Below, piece after piece: positions 16,026-24,207 of a DNA stretch of 64,000 bases (positions within the stretch are counted from its first letter, which is position 1; every line of letters begins with the position of its first letter). This DNA is from Bacteroidales bacterium. Its GTDB lineage: Bacteria > Bacteroidota > Bacteroidia > Bacteroidales > WCHB1-69. The notes beneath the pieces are model-generated. The model did no database searches. It was not told the DNA's origin and worked only from the letters and a program-made list of their open reading frames with translations. Made by a program: the position numbers and the translations under genes. Location: positions 62,001-126,000 of the forward strand of contig JAFZIP010000008.1 of assembly GCA_017554325.1 (NCBI GenBank), given 5' to 3'.

Positions 16026-17816
16026 CTACATCTTCTCCGGAACATCAATGCCCAACAGCTTCATGCCGTTGCGGATGGTGACCGCCACCCATTGGGAGAT
16101 TTGGAGCCGCAAGATGCGCTTCCGCTCGTCGGTCTCTTTGAAGATGGGCGTTTCCTGGTAGAAATGGTTGAACTGCTTGGCCACATCGTAGATGTAGTTG
16201 GCAATGAGGGCCGGACTGAAACTGTCGCCGGCAGAAAGCACCACCTGCGGGTAACGGTACAGCATCTTGATGAGCTGTTTCTCTTCCGCTTCCAGAGCAG
16301 TGCTGTCATTAAGTCCTTCCGTGATGGCAATGCCCTGTTCCGCGGCCTTGCGCAGGAGCGAGCAGATGCGTGCGTGGGTATATTGGATGAACGGCGCCGT
16401 GTTGCCGTTGAAGTCGATAGACTCCGCAGGGTTGAAGAGCATGTTCTTGGTGGGGTCCACCTTCAGGATGAAGTACTTGAGCGCACCCAAACCCACCATC
16501 TCGTACAGCTTCTCTGCCTCTTCCGACTGGAAATCGAACTTGCCCAAGGCTTCGGTGCTCGCTTTGGCCTCTTGGAACATGTTGTCCATCAGGTCATCCG
16601 CATCCACCACCGTACCCTCTCTGGATTTCATTTTGCCGCTGGGCAGCTCCACCATTCCGTAAGAAAGGTGGTATATACTGTTGCCGAATTCCTTCTCCAA
16701 TTTCTTGCCCAATACCAATTTCAGCACATCGAAGTGGTAGTTCTGCTCGTTGCCGACCACGTAGATCATTTTTTGCGGTTTAAATTCCTCATATCTTAGT
16801 TGGGCTGTACCCAAGTCCTGTGTCATATACACGGAAGTGCCGTCCTTGCGAAGCAGGACTTTCTCGTCCAGACCTTCATCGGTCAGGTCCACGCGTACGG
16901 AGCCGTCTTCATGGCGATAAAACACGCTTTTGTCCAATCCCTCCTGCACCAGCGATTTGCCCAGCAGGTAGGTGTTGGATTCGTAGTAAGTCTTGTCGAA
17001 ATGGATGCCCAGACGCTCATAGGTGGCGTCAAAACCGGCATACACCCACTGGTTCATGGTCTCCCAAAGTTTGCGCACTTCCTCGTCGCCGGCTTCCCAT
17101 TTGCGGAGCATCTCGCGTGCTTCCAGCATGATGGGGGCCTGTTGCGTGGCCTCTTCATCCGAAAGTCCTTTGTCAATCAGTTCTTTCTGTTCCTCTTTGT
17201 AATGTTGGTCGAAAACCACATAGTATTTGCCCACCAGATGGTCCCCTTTCATGCCGGATGATTCAGGTGTCTCGCCGTTGCCGTAGCGTAACCAGGCTAC
17301 CATGGACTTGCAAATATGTATGCCTCTGTCGTTTACAAGATTTACTTGAACCACAGGATAACCACAGGCTTGCAGAATTTGCGAAACGGAATGGCCCAGC
17401 AAGTTGTTGCGCACGTGCCCGAGGTGCAAAGGCTTGTTGGTGTTGGGAGAGGAGTATTCGATGAGCACGGGAGCCTCCTGCCGGCGCTCAGCCTGTCCGT
17501 AGGCAGCGTCCTGGAAATGGCTGTGCAGTTGCTCGTTCCAGAAGTTGTCTGCGATGGAGAGGTTGAGATAGCCTTTTACCACGTTGTATCCGCTGATGAA
17601 ATCTACGGTAGAACAAAGCTTGTCGCCAATCTCCTTGGCCACCATGTCGGGGGCCTTGCGTGCGAGTTTCACATACGGGAAGACCACGATGGTGAGGTCG
17701 CCCTCAAACTCTTTGCGCGTAGGCTGGATGAGGCTTGCGTCAGCCTCAATGCTGATGTTGTATAATTCCGAAAGCGTCTTTTGCAGTGCGGTGGCTAATG
17801 CGGTTTCTATTTTCAT
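16026..17816 (-). CDS. argS: Arginyl-tRNA synthetase
   Basis: 596-aa class I synthetase charging tRNA-Arg. It has an N-terminal Add-1 domain for the tRNA D-loop, the HIGH-type signature SSPNTNKPLHLGHVRNNLLG (HLGH), a KMSKS-equivalent GKMKSREG, and the C-terminal DALR anticodon-binding domain (QYTHARICSLLRKA onward). Length is normal. It starts 24 bases after the upstream EF-hand/membrane gene and may be co-transcribed with it. Confidence 0.97.
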   Translation of the reverse strand: MKIETALATALQKTLSELYNISIEADASLIQPTRKEFEGDLTIVVFPYVKLARKAPDMVAKEIGDKLCSTVDFISGYNVVKGYLNLSIADNFWNEQLHSHFQDAAYGQAERRQEAPVLIEYSSPNTNKPLHLGHVRNNLLGHSVSQILQACGYPVVQVNLVNDRGIHICKSMVAWLRYGNGETPESSGMKGDHLVGKYYVVFDQHYKEEQKELIDKGLSDEEATQQAPIMLEAREMLRKWEAGDEEVRKLWETMNQWVYAGFDATYERLGIHFDKTYYESNTYLLGKSLVQEGLDKSVFYRHEDGSVRVDLTDEGLDEKVLLRKDGTSVYMTQDLGTAQLRYEEFKPQKMIYVVGNEQNYHFDVLKLVLGKKLEKEFGNSIYHLSYGMVELPSGKMKSREGTVVDADDLMDNMFQEAKASTEALGKFDFQSEEAEKLYEMVGLGALKYFILKVDPTKNMLFNPAESIDFNGNTAPFIQYTHARICSLLRKAAEQGIAITEGLNDSTALEAEEKQLIKMLYRYPQVVLSAGDSFSPALIANYIYDVAKQFNHFYQETPIFKETDERKRILRLQISQWVAVTIRNGMKLLGIDVPEKM

Positions 17817-17840
17817 TGTGCTTGTTTGAAAAGGATTATG

Positions 17841-18584
17841 CTATTGTTTGTCTTCTTGCTTCTTTTCGCGTTTCTTGAACAGGGTTTTCCAGTAATTCAT
17901 GTGCCAGAAAATATGGAAAAGCGCGACGATGGTCATGGCGATTCCGAATTCCACATGGTAGAATTTCACCTTCCAGAACCAGTCCATCTTCCATCCGTAA
18001 TTGATTTGGAATACGAGGAAAAAGCCCAGCAGGCAGGATACCAGTGCGGTGATGAGCAGGATGGAGTTCCAGATCTTGCGGTGTGTTGTCTTTTTCAACA
18101 CGTTGGCTTTGACTAGGATGAACGTTAGGGCATATAATCCCAACGTGAGAGCCGTAATGAGGATGAGATCGTACGGTTTCTTCTGCGGAGTGCTATCTGC
18201 ATGATCTTCAGCCGTAGTCTCTTCTTCTACCACCTCTTCAGTTGAGGGCTCTTCACTGGAGGCGATATTCTCGGTGTTATCCTCTTTCGGCTCCTCTTTT
18301 ACAGTTTGGGCGGGGGTATTCTTCGTGTCCTTTGTGCTCTTTGTGTCCTTTGTGTTCACTATTGGCGCAACCTCAGCCTTGCCAGCATCAGTCTCTGCCG
18401 TGCTTTGCGCCGCTGGGGCAGGGGAGGAGAGTCTTCCGCGGTCGCAGAAGCCGTCGCCGTTCTGGTCGATGAATCGGCCGCAGCGTCCGGGACAGTCAAT
18501 GGCGCCGCAGTCCTGTACCACCTGCGCTGTGGCGCAGAGGCAAGTGCCCACGAACAGCATCAAGGCGAGAATGGTTTTCTTCAT
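17841..18584 (-). CDS. Secreted-N-terminus membrane protein with EF-hand-like loop
   Basis: 247-aa protein I cannot name. Visible parts: signal peptide (MKKTILALMLFVGTCLCATA); Cys-rich segment CGAIDCPGRCGRFIDQNGDG, whose DQNGDGFCD resembles a calcium-binding loop; a Thr/Lys/Glu/Pro-rich low-complexity linker (about residues 60-145); and a C-terminal unit of three membrane helices with conserved histidines (KTTHRKIWN, YHVEFG, ALFHIFWHMNYWK). The paired in-membrane histidines look like a small cytochrome-b or DUF4405-like fold, but haem binding is inference only. The MKK start at 18584 is chosen for the signal peptide. It lies between the FKBP gene terminator and argS. Confidence 0.75.
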   Translation of the reverse strand: MKKTILALMLFVGTCLCATAQVVQDCGAIDCPGRCGRFIDQNGDGFCDRGRLSSPAPAAQSTAETDAGKAEVAPIVNTKDTKSTKDTKNTPAQTVKEEPKEDNTENIASSEEPSTEEVVEEETTAEDHADSTPQKKPYDLILITALTLGLYALTFILVKANVLKKTTHRKIWNSILLITALVSCLLGFFLVFQINYGWKMDWFWKVKFYHVEFGIAMTIVALFHIFWHMNYWKTLFKKREKKQEDKQ

Positions 18585-18614
18585 GGATGGTTGGTTTTGG
18601 TTTGGAATGATGAA

Positions 18615-18645
18615 GAAAAAAGGGCAGTTAAGACGCTGCCCTTTT
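18615..18645 (-). terminator. Rho-independent terminator of the FKBP gene
   Basis: Minus strand stem AAAAGGGCAG / CTGCCCTTTT (10 bp, 9-base loop) with T-rich tail, immediately after the FKBP stop. Confidence 0.85.
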
Positions 18646-18649
18646 GTGA

Positions 18650-19324
18650 TTATTCGAAGCTGATTAATTCGATATCGAAGATCAGGGTGGCACCTCCCGG
18701 GATCAGGCCGCCGGCACCTTGGTCGCCGTATGCAAGGTCGGACGGGATGTAGAAGGTGAACTTGGAGCCGGTGGGCATGAGTTGCAGACCTTCGGTCCAC
18801 CCGCGGATCACCTGGTTGAGGCCGAACGAGATGGGCTCGCCGCCGTTCTTGTCGGTGGAGTCGAACACGGTGCCGTCAATCAGCTTGCCGGTGTATTTCA
18901 CGGTCACCTTGCTGGTTGCGGACGGTTTGGGACCGTTGCCCATGGTGATAACCTTGTATTGGAGGCCGGATTCAGTCACGTGCACATCGGGGTTCTTCTT
19001 GTTCTCTTCGAGGAAAGCGATGCCTTCAGCCTTGGCGGCGTTGGCCTTGTTGGCTTGTTTGGCCTGCATGTCCTGTTGGAACTGCATGAAGATTTCCTGC
19101 ATCTCTTGGTCTGTGAACTTGTTATTGCCGGCCAAGCCGTCGTTCACACCCTGGATGAAAGCATTAAGGTCGAGGTCCACACCGTCATGTTTGACTTGTG
19201 AGCCGAAGTTGGCGCCGATGGCGTAACTTACTTTCTGGTCTTGTGTCATTGTCTCTTGAGCTTTAACGGACAAGGCAGTACTGGCGAGCACCACGCAGAG
19301 TCCGAGGGTTAATAATCTTTTCAT
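18650..19324 (-). CDS. FKBP-type peptidyl-prolyl cis-trans isomerase, exported
   Basis: 224-aa proline isomerase and chaperone of the FkpA/Mip type. It has a signal peptide (MKRLLTLGLCVVLASTALSVKA), a helical dimerisation domain (about residues 25-115, VSYAIGANFGSQVKHDGVDL) and the C-terminal FKBP fold (VTVKYTGKLIDGTVFDST, VIRGWTEGLQLMPTGSKFTF, AYGDQGAGGLIPGGATLIFD). Periplasmic folding of envelope proteins is the family role. The start at 19324 is set by the signal peptide. Confidence 0.95.
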   Translation of the reverse strand: MKRLLTLGLCVVLASTALSVKAQETMTQDQKVSYAIGANFGSQVKHDGVDLDLNAFIQGVNDGLAGNNKFTDQEMQEIFMQFQQDMQAKQANKANAAKAEGIAFLEENKKNPDVHVTESGLQYKVITMGNGPKPSATSKVTVKYTGKLIDGTVFDSTDKNGGEPISFGLNQVIRGWTEGLQLMPTGSKFTFYIPSDLAYGDQGAGGLIPGGATLIFDIELISFE

Positions 19325-19362
19325 TTTTATTGCTTTTAGATATTGATTCTCGTTAAGGGCCG

Positions 19363-19370
19363 CAAAAGTA
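19363..19370 (-). promoter_or_regulatory. -7 promoter box of the FKBP gene
   Basis: TACTTTTG on the minus strand, 38 bases before the ATG. Confidence 0.6.
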
Positions 19371-19397
19371 CAAAAAAGTTTGGAAAATATCATTGTA

Positions 19398-20576
19398 TTA
19401 TTTCCGCGTCACCACCAACACTTTCCCTCCGGCGCGCAGCGTGGTGCCGAAGAGGTACACGTCGCCTCCGTCGCCCAGCTTGAGCTGCTGGCGCAACGCG
19501 TCCGCCGTAAGCGGAAAGTTCCGGACAGCAACGTTGGCTTTGCCGATGCCCGCCAATTGCCGCTTTACCTCCTTCTTGCTAAACGGCACGACCTTCTCAA
19601 CGGTGAAAACCCGCCCGGGGAAGTCCGCCACGGGCTCGTCGCACGTGTACAGGTGCGAGTGCGCGTGCAACTTCCGCAGCCCGTACCGCGTGGCCACGCA
19701 CTTGAACGCCCCGGCTTTCATCACGGCAGCGTTGGGCTCTAACAGATACTTGCCCACACCGTCGGCCAACTCGGGCATGGCGTCAGCCTCCTCCTGACCG
19801 CTGAACTGGAAATCTAATACGTTTTCTCCTTGTATGTTTACCGCATGATATTCGATATTCTCTGCCTTGTCATGACCGAGCAAGAACAGAATTTCTTTGC
19901 ACTCGCCGTGCACCGCGAGCACATGTATCTCCCGCGTTTCCGGCAATTGCTGCAACGCGGCCTTGATGTCCAACATGGGCGACAACTTCACCAAAACCCC
20001 TTGGCGGGCTTTACCGAGCAGCGCATCTTTATGCTCCGGCACGTTGGGTGTGCAGTCGGTCAGTGCGACCACCCGCTGTCCGTGCCCGTCCCTTCGCGAG
20101 GGATCGAGATAGAGGATGTCCATTTCGGGCAAAGTGGGCAACACCTCTTCCATGGTGCCTTGCCAGATTAGAATATTGCCAATACCCAGTGCGTGGATGT
20201 TGTGCTCGAACAGTTGGCACAGCTCGGCTGACGATTCCACATAATAACCCTGTTGAAATGATTCTGCCAAGGCCAGCGTATCCACGCCAAAGCCTCCCGT
20301 AAGGTCCGCAAACGTGTCCCCGTGAACGAGGGATGCCTTGTAGCGCGCGGTGGCCTCCGACGAGCACTGCTCCATGGAAACGGTGGGAGGGAAGATGATG
20401 TCCGGATTGTCGTACATCTCAGGCAACTTCCCCTTGGCCTTCTGCCGCCCCTGTATCTGCTGCAACGCAAACGATAAATCCACATCCGGATCTTGGCATC
20501 CTTTCAGCGCCAATGCCCGAACATCATCGTTTTGATGATTGCGGATATAATCCTGTGTTGCCTGTGATATGGTCAT
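19398..20576 (-). CDS. Class I SAM-dependent methyltransferase with THUMP-like domain
   Basis: 392-aa protein of a conserved Bacteroidota family. It has an N-terminal THUMP-like region, a Rossmann methyltransferase core with SAM motif FADLTGGFGVDTLALAES and DILYLDPSRRDGHG (DPSRR in the catalytic-loop position), and a C-terminal ferredoxin-like domain of the PG_1098 type (YLLEPNAAVMKAGAFKCVA, AVRNFPLTADALRQQL). The architecture suggests RNA modification, but the target base is unknown. The ATG at 20576 is preferred to an in-frame start 30 bases upstream. Confidence 0.88.
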   Translation of the reverse strand: MTISQATQDYIRNHQNDDVRALALKGCQDPDVDLSFALQQIQGRQKAKGKLPEMYDNPDIIFPPTVSMEQCSSEATARYKASLVHGDTFADLTGGFGVDTLALAESFQQGYYVESSAELCQLFEHNIHALGIGNILIWQGTMEEVLPTLPEMDILYLDPSRRDGHGQRVVALTDCTPNVPEHKDALLGKARQGVLVKLSPMLDIKAALQQLPETREIHVLAVHGECKEILFLLGHDKAENIEYHAVNIQGENVLDFQFSGQEEADAMPELADGVGKYLLEPNAAVMKAGAFKCVATRYGLRKLHAHSHLYTCDEPVADFPGRVFTVEKVVPFSKKEVKRQLAGIGKANVAVRNFPLTADALRQQLKLGDGGDVYLFGTTLRAGGKVLVVTRK

Positions 20577-20588
20577 TTTTCCTTTTCC

Positions 20589-20614
20589 AGAGACGCGCCA
20601 TGACACGTCTCTAC
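20589..20614. repeat. Degenerate GTAG-ended palindrome (REP-like), copy A
   Basis: Read on the minus strand it begins GTAGAGACGTGTCATGGCGC and closes with CGTCTCT. Seven-base arms AGAGACG/CGTCTCT are perfect; the centre is imperfect. Confidence 0.65.
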
Positions 20615-20636
20615 GTTGTTTGTTGTTTCATTATCC

Positions 20637-20661
20637 GAGACGCACGACCGTGCGCCTCTAC
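20637..20661. repeat. Degenerate GTAG-ended palindrome (REP-like), copy B
   Basis: Minus strand begins GTAGAGGCGCACGGTCGTGC and ends GTCTC. Inner arms GCACG/CGTGC are symmetric; the outer arm carries a G-for-A change. Lies 22 bases from copy A in the methyltransferase-mfd gap. Confidence 0.6.
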
Positions 20662-20745
20662 CCATTTCCCCTTTCACCTCATTCACCCCTTGTACCCCAT
20701 TTACCTCATTTGCCTCATTTGCCTCATTTGCCCTTTGTCCCTCTT
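20662..20745. repeat. Simple-sequence tract with CCTCATTTG 9-mer tandem repeat
   Basis: Pyrimidine-rich spacer after the mfd stop. It contains three exact tandem copies of CCTCATTTG (20704-20730) and flanking near-copies (CCCATTTAC, TTCACCTCA). No hairpin or gene is seen. Confidence 0.6.
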
Positions 20746-23700
20746 TCATCCATTCACATATCCTTCCATTTTTTCTAACCAATGCATCGCCGCTCTAATG
20801 GTGGGTATCTTGTGGATGATGAACAGCAACTTGCCCTTCACCTCTTTCAGCTGGATGAGCGGGTGGTTGGCCTGCAAGAACCCCAATACCTTGCCGAACT
20901 CCTCGGATTGGTAATATTTGGAAGCGGAGTTTCCGATGAAATAGCCGGTCAGTGTGTTGTTCTTGAGGATGATTTTCTCAAAATGCAATCTTCCGGCGAT
21001 AAGTTTCAGCGGGATGGTTTGCAACAACTCTTCCGTTTGCTGGGGCAGGGGACCGAAGATGTCCAGGAGTTTCTTGCGGAAGACTTCCAGCTTCTCGGGT
21101 TCCTTGATGTTCTCCAGCTCTTTGTACAAACTCATGCGCTCGCTCACGTTGCTCACGTATTCGGAGGGGAAAAGCGCCTCGATGTCAGTTTCGATGAGGC
21201 ATTCGCGGGTGAGGAGTCCGGTGTTGTCGGCCATCTCCAATTGGCTGCCGCCGTCGCTCTCTTCTTTCATCTCCATGATGGCTTCCGAGAGAATTTTCTG
21301 GTACATTTCGTAGCCGATGTCGTTGATGAAGCCGCTCTGGTCGGCGCCGAGGATATTGCCGGCCCCGCGGATGTCGAGGTCGCGCAGGGCGATCTGGATG
21401 CCGCTGCCGATGTCGGAGAAGTCCTCGATGGCCTGCAGTCGCTTGCGGGCCTGTTCGTTGATGACCTCGTAGGGCTTGGTGAACAGATAGCAGTAGGCCT
21501 TTTGGTTGTTGCGCCCCACGCGCCCGCGCAGCTGGTGCAGCACATTCAGCGCGAAGTTCTGTGCGTCGTTGATGATCATTGTGTTGGCATTCACGATGTC
21601 CAGCCCCGACTCCACGATGGTGGTGGACACGAGCACGTCGTACTGATGGTTGATGAAGTCGGTCATGATTTTCTCCAGCTGCTCGCCCTCCATCTGGCCA
21701 TGGCCGATGGCCACGCGGGCGGACGGGACTAGTCGCTGGATAAGTCCGGCCAACTCTTTGATGTTCTGTATCTTGTTGTGTACAACAAACACTTGTCCAT
21801 GGCGGTTCAATTCGTGCTGGATGGCTTCGCGCAGCAGCTCTTCGTCAAACACGTGCACTTCGGTCTGGATGGGCTGGCGGTTGGGTGGGGGCGTGGTGAT
21901 GACCGAAATATCGCGTGCGCCCATCAGCGAAAACTGCAAAGTGCGTGGGATCGGGGTGGCCGACATGGTCAGCGTATCCACGCTCACGCGCAGCTCGCGC
22001 AGCTTCTCCTTGGCCGCCACGCCGAACTTTTGCTCTTCGTCGATGATGAGCAGTCCCAAGTCTTTGAAAACTACGTCTTTGCTTAACAGCCGGTGCGTAC
22101 CGATGAGGATATCTACTTGGCCCTCTTTCAGCCGTTGCAGCGTGTCTTTGATCTGTTTGTTGGTCTTGAACCGGTTGATGTATTCTACCTTGCAGGGCAT
22201 GTTGCACAGACGGTCGGAGAAGGTGGTGTAGTGTTGCAGGGCAAGCACGGTGGTGGGCACGAGCACGGCCACCTGCTTGCTGTCGCACACGGCCTTGAAG
22301 GCCGCGCGGATGGCGATTTCCGTCTTGCCGAAACCCACGTCACCGCAGATGAGGCGGTCCATGGGATGATTGCTCTCCATGTCGGCCTTTACTTCGGCTA
22401 AGGTCTTGATCTGGTCGGGCGTGTCCTCGTAGATGAAGGAGGCCTCTAACTCGGTCTGCATGTAGTTGTCGGCGGAGTAGGCAAATCCCTTGCGCGCCTT
22501 GCGCTGGGCATACAGCTTGATAAGGTCGATGGCCAGCTCTTTGATGCGCTTCTTGGTGCGCTCTTTGAGCTTGTCCCACGTGCCCGACCCGATGCGGTGC
22601 AGGGTGGGGGCGGTGCCATCTTTGCCCACGTACTTGGAAATCTTGTGCAGCGAATGCACGCTCACATACAGCGTGTCGCCACCTTTGTAAGTAAGCTTGA
22701 TGACCTCCTGCTCTTTGCCGTTCATCTCGGTCTTCTCCAGTCCTTGATAGATGCCGATGCCGAAATCGATGTGGACCACATAATCGCCTGGCTGCAAGTC
22801 ATATATCTCTCGAAGCGTGAAGGCCTCGCTCTTCTTGTAGCGGTCGCGGATAACCACGCGTTCGTGCTTCTCCAAGAACTGATGGTCGGTATAGACGGCC
22901 AGTTTCCGCTCCTCGTCGCGGAAGCCTTCGTGCAGAATATAGCGGATAGGGTGGTAAAGCGGATCTATCTTGTAGTTGGTGGCGTTGTGCTTGTTGTACT
23001 TGTCCAGCAGGTCCAGCATGATCTTGTAGAGGCGGTCGAGCTGCGATTGGTTCTCTGCCAAGAACACACTTTGTATGCCCTTCTCCATGTTGTCGATCCA
23101 CTCCAAAAACAGGTAGTCGAAACTGCGGCCGAAGTTGTTCTGCGGCTTCATGTTGAAGTTGAAGGCCGGACCTTCGTGCTCGCCTTTGCTGTTGACCAGC
23201 AGGCGCACATGTTCGCTCGCGGCGCTGTCGAAGTCGCGCTTGCGTATGAAAAGGTCCTCTACACAGATTCTTTCGTTGTCAGCATTGTTTTCAAACTCAT
23301 CGGCCACGGTTTTATAGACTTGGCCAATCTGGGTGCCGATGTCGGACGGATTCTCCAACCACAGGATGGTATCGGTGGGCAGGAACTCTAACAGCGGCAC
23401 GCGCTCCTCTTCCTTGTTGACCGTCACGATCTTGGGCATGATGCGGATTTCCTGCTCCTCGCGGATGGAAAGTTGGGTTTCCGGATTGAAGAAGCGTATG
23501 GATTCGATGGTGTCGCCGTCCAGTTCTATACGGTAAGGGTATTCTTCCGAAAAGGAGAAGATGTCGAAGATGCTGCCACGCCACGCGAATTGTCCGGGCT
23601 CAAAGACAAAATCTTCTTGCAGGTATTCAAATTCGTATAGAAACTGGAGGAAGATATCCGTTGGAATCTCACTGCCCTGCTTGATGGTGAAGGAGTTGTT

Positions 23701-24144
23701 GTTGAGGAACTTCTGGGTCACCACCTTTTCGGCCAACGCCTCCGGGTAGGTCACAATCAGGTAGTTTCCTTCGGGGTGGTTGGCGATTTTGTTGACGATT
23801 TCGGAGCGCAGCTTGACGTTGGAATTATCAATTTCATCGGCGGTGTGCGCGCGCTTGAAGGAGGAGGGCAAATAATGGACTCTCTTGTTGGGCAGGGCTA
23901 CGTTGCGGTCGTTGAGCAGCTTTTCCAGATCGTTGTAGAAATAGGCAGCCCGTTCGCGCGAGTTAAGCACAAACAGCTGGGTTGCCGCCGAGTCCTGTGC
24001 GAGCTTGGAGGCCAAAAGAGAGTATGAGGAGCCTGTCAGACCATTCAAGGATATGGCCTGTTCAGGAGATGCCGACTGCAGCATTTGCCGTATCTTGGCA
24101 ACTTCCGCAGGGCAGAACTGCGATTGAAGTTCTTCTATTATCAT
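20746..24144 (-). CDS. mfd: Transcription-repair coupling factor Mfd
   Basis: 1,132-aa DNA translocase that displaces RNA polymerase stalled at lesions and recruits UvrA. Domain order is canonical: UvrB-like N-terminal module, RNAP-interaction (CarD/TRCF) domain starting PGDYVVHIDFGIGIYQGLEK, superfamily-2 helicase with Walker A GDVGFGKTE (near residue 600), DEEQ box LLIIDEEQKFGVAAKEKLR, QLRGRVGR motif VI, and the C-terminal TRCF domain. The ATG at 24144 lies 9 bases after its promoter box; extending upstream would read through the promoter. Confidence 0.97.
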   Translation of the reverse strand: MIIEELQSQFCPAEVAKIRQMLQSASPEQAISLNGLTGSSYSLLASKLAQDSAATQLFVLNSRERAAYFYNDLEKLLNDRNVALPNKRVHYLPSSFKRAHTADEIDNSNVKLRSEIVNKIANHPEGNYLIVTYPEALAEKVVTQKFLNNNSFTIKQGSEIPTDIFLQFLYEFEYLQEDFVFEPGQFAWRGSIFDIFSFSEEYPYRIELDGDTIESIRFFNPETQLSIREEQEIRIMPKIVTVNKEEERVPLLEFLPTDTILWLENPSDIGTQIGQVYKTVADEFENNADNERICVEDLFIRKRDFDSAASEHVRLLVNSKGEHEGPAFNFNMKPQNNFGRSFDYLFLEWIDNMEKGIQSVFLAENQSQLDRLYKIMLDLLDKYNKHNATNYKIDPLYHPIRYILHEGFRDEERKLAVYTDHQFLEKHERVVIRDRYKKSEAFTLREIYDLQPGDYVVHIDFGIGIYQGLEKTEMNGKEQEVIKLTYKGGDTLYVSVHSLHKISKYVGKDGTAPTLHRIGSGTWDKLKERTKKRIKELAIDLIKLYAQRKARKGFAYSADNYMQTELEASFIYEDTPDQIKTLAEVKADMESNHPMDRLICGDVGFGKTEIAIRAAFKAVCDSKQVAVLVPTTVLALQHYTTFSDRLCNMPCKVEYINRFKTNKQIKDTLQRLKEGQVDILIGTHRLLSKDVVFKDLGLLIIDEEQKFGVAAKEKLRELRVSVDTLTMSATPIPRTLQFSLMGARDISVITTPPPNRQPIQTEVHVFDEELLREAIQHELNRHGQVFVVHNKIQNIKELAGLIQRLVPSARVAIGHGQMEGEQLEKIMTDFINHQYDVLVSTTIVESGLDIVNANTMIINDAQNFALNVLHQLRGRVGRNNQKAYCYLFTKPYEVINEQARKRLQAIEDFSDIGSGIQIALRDLDIRGAGNILGADQSGFINDIGYEMYQKILSEAIMEMKEESDGGSQLEMADNTGLLTRECLIETDIEALFPSEYVSNVSERMSLYKELENIKEPEKLEVFRKKLLDIFGPLPQQTEELLQTIPLKLIAGRLHFEKIILKNNTLTGYFIGNSASKYYQSEEFGKVLGFLQANHPLIQLKEVKGKLLFIIHKIPTIRAAMHWLEKMEGYVNG

Positions 24145-24153
24145 AGCAGGCCG

Positions 24154-24161
24154 CAAAAGTA
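24154..24161 (-). promoter_or_regulatory. -7 promoter box of mfd
   Basis: TACTTTTG on the minus strand only 9 bases from the ATG, implying an extremely short or nearly leaderless transcript. Confidence 0.6.
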
Positions 24162-24207
24162 CAAAAAAATGTCTGTTTGCAGCGTTATGCAAGATGTTGT
24201 GGTCCCG

